NCBI RefSeq assembly: GCF_900444995.1
Contig: NZ_UAPQ01000003.1
Location: forward strand, 1-51,562
From: Actinomyces bovis
Lineage (GTDB): Bacteria > Actinomycetota > Actinomycetes > Actinomycetales > Actinomycetaceae
Reading direction: 5' to 3'
Length of the DNA: 51,562 bases
Part shown: piece after piece, positions 50,508 through 51,562 of the stretch
Position numbering within the stretch: position 1 is the stretch's first letter
Layout of the letters: each line of letters begins with the position of its first letter
Translations under genes and position numbers: made by a program
Notes under the pieces: generated by a model
What the model was told of the DNA's origin: nothing
The model's input: the letters and a program-made list of their open reading frames with translations, nothing else
Database searches by the model: none

Positions 50508-51562
50508 ATGTCTATCCCCACGCAGGAAGCCGTGCACGAGGCTCTGTCCCGTGTAATCGACCCAGAGATCCGCCGCCCTATCACCGACCTGAACATGGTC
50601 AAATCCGTGGAGGTGTCTGAGGACGGCACCGTCACAGTCCACGTGCTGTTGACGGTGGCTGGCTGTCCCCTGAAGGACACCATTCGCGCCGACGTCGAGC
50701 GCGAGGTCAGTTCCCTGGACGGTGTTACGGCGGTCCAGGTGGAGTTGGGCGCTATGAACGATGAAGACAGGGCGGAGCTGCGCCGTCGCCTCCGGGGCGG
50801 GGCCGCCGAGCCGGTGATTCCTTTCACTAAGCCGGGCAATCTCACGCGCGTCTACGCGGTGACCTCCGGCAAGGGCGGGGTGGGTAAGTCCTCCGTGACG
50901 GCTAATCTGGCGGCTGCAATGGCTGCTCAGGGGCTGAACGTCGGCGTGGTGGACGCGGATATTTACGGCTTCTCTATCCCTCGGATGTTGGGCGTGGAGC
51001 ATGTGCCGACCCAGCTGGACGGCATGATTGTGCCGCCCATCGCTCACGGCGTGAAGGTCATCTCCATTGGCATGTTCGTGGAGGACAAGCAGCCGGTGGT
51101 GTGGCGTGGCCCTATGCTGCACCGGGCCGTACAGCAGTTCCTCTCGGATGTGTTCTGGGGTGACCTGGATGTGTTGCTGCTGGATCTGCCACCTGGCACC
51201 GGTGACGTGACGATCTCGGTGGCGCAGCTGTTGCCCAATGCGGAGATCTTGGTGATTACTACCCCGCAGACGGCTGCTGCAGAGGTAGCTGAGCGCACCG
51301 GTCTGATCGCCACGCAGACCCAGCAGCGCGTGGTGGGCGTGATTGAGAACATGTCCTGGATGGAGCAGCCCGATGGCTCACGCCTGGAGGTTTTTGGCGC
51401 TGGCGGTGGGCAGGCGGTCAGCGAGTCCTTGACGCGCACCCTGGGTTATGAGGTACCGCTGCTGGCCCAGCTGCCACTGGATATTCGTTTGCGTGAGGGT
51501 GCTGACGCCGGGGTCCCGGCCAGCATTGGCGCTGAGGGCGCTCCGACTGAGGGCTCGACGGC
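50508..51562 (+). CDS. mrp: Mrp/NBP35 family P-loop ATPase, 3' end outside the window
   Basis: At least 351 residues; the frame is open at the window end. The N-terminal MIP18-like domain (about 1-95, AGCPLKDTI with Cys53) is fused to a ParA-like ATPase. The deviant Walker A is SGKGGVGKSS (120-129), with DADIYGFSIPRMLG and DLPPGTGDVTISVAQ following. The family assembles or carries iron-sulfur clusters. The CxxC usually seen after ENMS is absent (ENMSWMEQPDGSR), as I recall for actinobacterial members. It lies 69 bases after the DUF1003 gene but has its own leaderless start. Confidence 0.95.
   Translation, partial: MSIPTQEAVHEALSRVIDPEIRRPITDLNMVKSVEVSEDGTVTVHVLLTVAGCPLKDTIRADVEREVSSLDGVTAVQVELGAMNDEDRAELRRRLRGGAAEPVIPFTKPGNLTRVYAVTSGKGGVGKSSVTANLAAAMAAQGLNVGVVDADIYGFSIPRMLGVEHVPTQLDGMIVPPIAHGVKVISIGMFVEDKQPVVWRGPMLHRAVQQFLSDVFWGDLDVLLLDLPPGTGDVTISVAQLLPNAEILVITTPQTAAAEVAERTGLIATQTQQRVVGVIENMSWMEQPDGSRLEVFGAGGGQAVSESLTRTLGYEVPLLAQLPLDIRLREGADAGVPASIGAEGAPTEGST

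Overview
The window looks like a chromosomal segment from a high-GC Gram-positive bacterium (Actinomycetota), most likely Actinomyces or a close relative in the Actinomycetaceae. That placement is an inference from several features: a WhiB1-type regulator next to a PdtaS-type histidine kinase, a GatCAB operon, an enlarged actinobacterial 23S rRNA, an FHA-FtsK/EccC-like ATPase, and many leaderless genes with TANNNT promoters. No species can be named from the sequence alone. Codon and base use look uniform. There is no phage, insertion sequence, tRNA or CRISPR array.

Layout. 1-5134 holds an rRNA operon on the minus strand: 23S (3' end outside the window), a spacer without tRNA, 16S, a G/T-rich leader and two tandem rrn promoters. 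5200-10200 holds malic enzyme and gatCAB, both minus. 10260-15550 holds an L,D-transpeptidase, then an overlapping yedK-ligA repair pair on the minus strand. 15731-19309 is a large FHA-FtsK/EccC-type ATPase with no visible secretion partners. 19592-23291 holds whiB1, pdtaS, a DUF2505 protein, an OsmC protein and a membrane-associated hypothetical. 23397-26354 holds thyA-folA and an MFS exporter. 26375-30195 is a four-gene osmoprotectant ABC operon with a divergent PadR regulator. 30241-35528 holds aspA, an alcohol dehydrogenase, a Phd/PIN toxin-antitoxin pair and fumC. 35666-39308 holds small proteins, a ferritin-like protein and a DEAD-box helicase. 39313-40688 is a PD-(D/E)XK-type gene lying between two copies of an 85-base palindromic repeat. 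40721-46797 holds a PiT phosphate transporter, a PHP phosphoesterase, Xaa-Pro aminopeptidase and an ArsR-CDF metal-resistance pair. 46821-51562 holds a TIM-barrel isomerase, a general-stress-like membrane protein, a PRC/MgtE_N/CBS protein, DUF1003 and Mrp (cut by the window end).

How genes work together. Malic enzyme, fumarase and aspartase give a route between aspartate, fumarate, malate and pyruvate. thyA and folA are translationally coupled for dTMP synthesis. ligA overlaps the abasic-site repair protein YedK. The ArsR repressor is coupled to a cation efflux pump and has a palindromic operator across its own -10 box and start codon.

Two observations stand out. First, at least twelve genes show a TANNNT hexamer exactly six bases before the start codon, which indicates leaderless transcription and fixes several doubtful starts. 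Second, a nuclease-fold gene is bracketed by two nearly identical long palindromes, which could be a small mobile or repeat-dependent unit.
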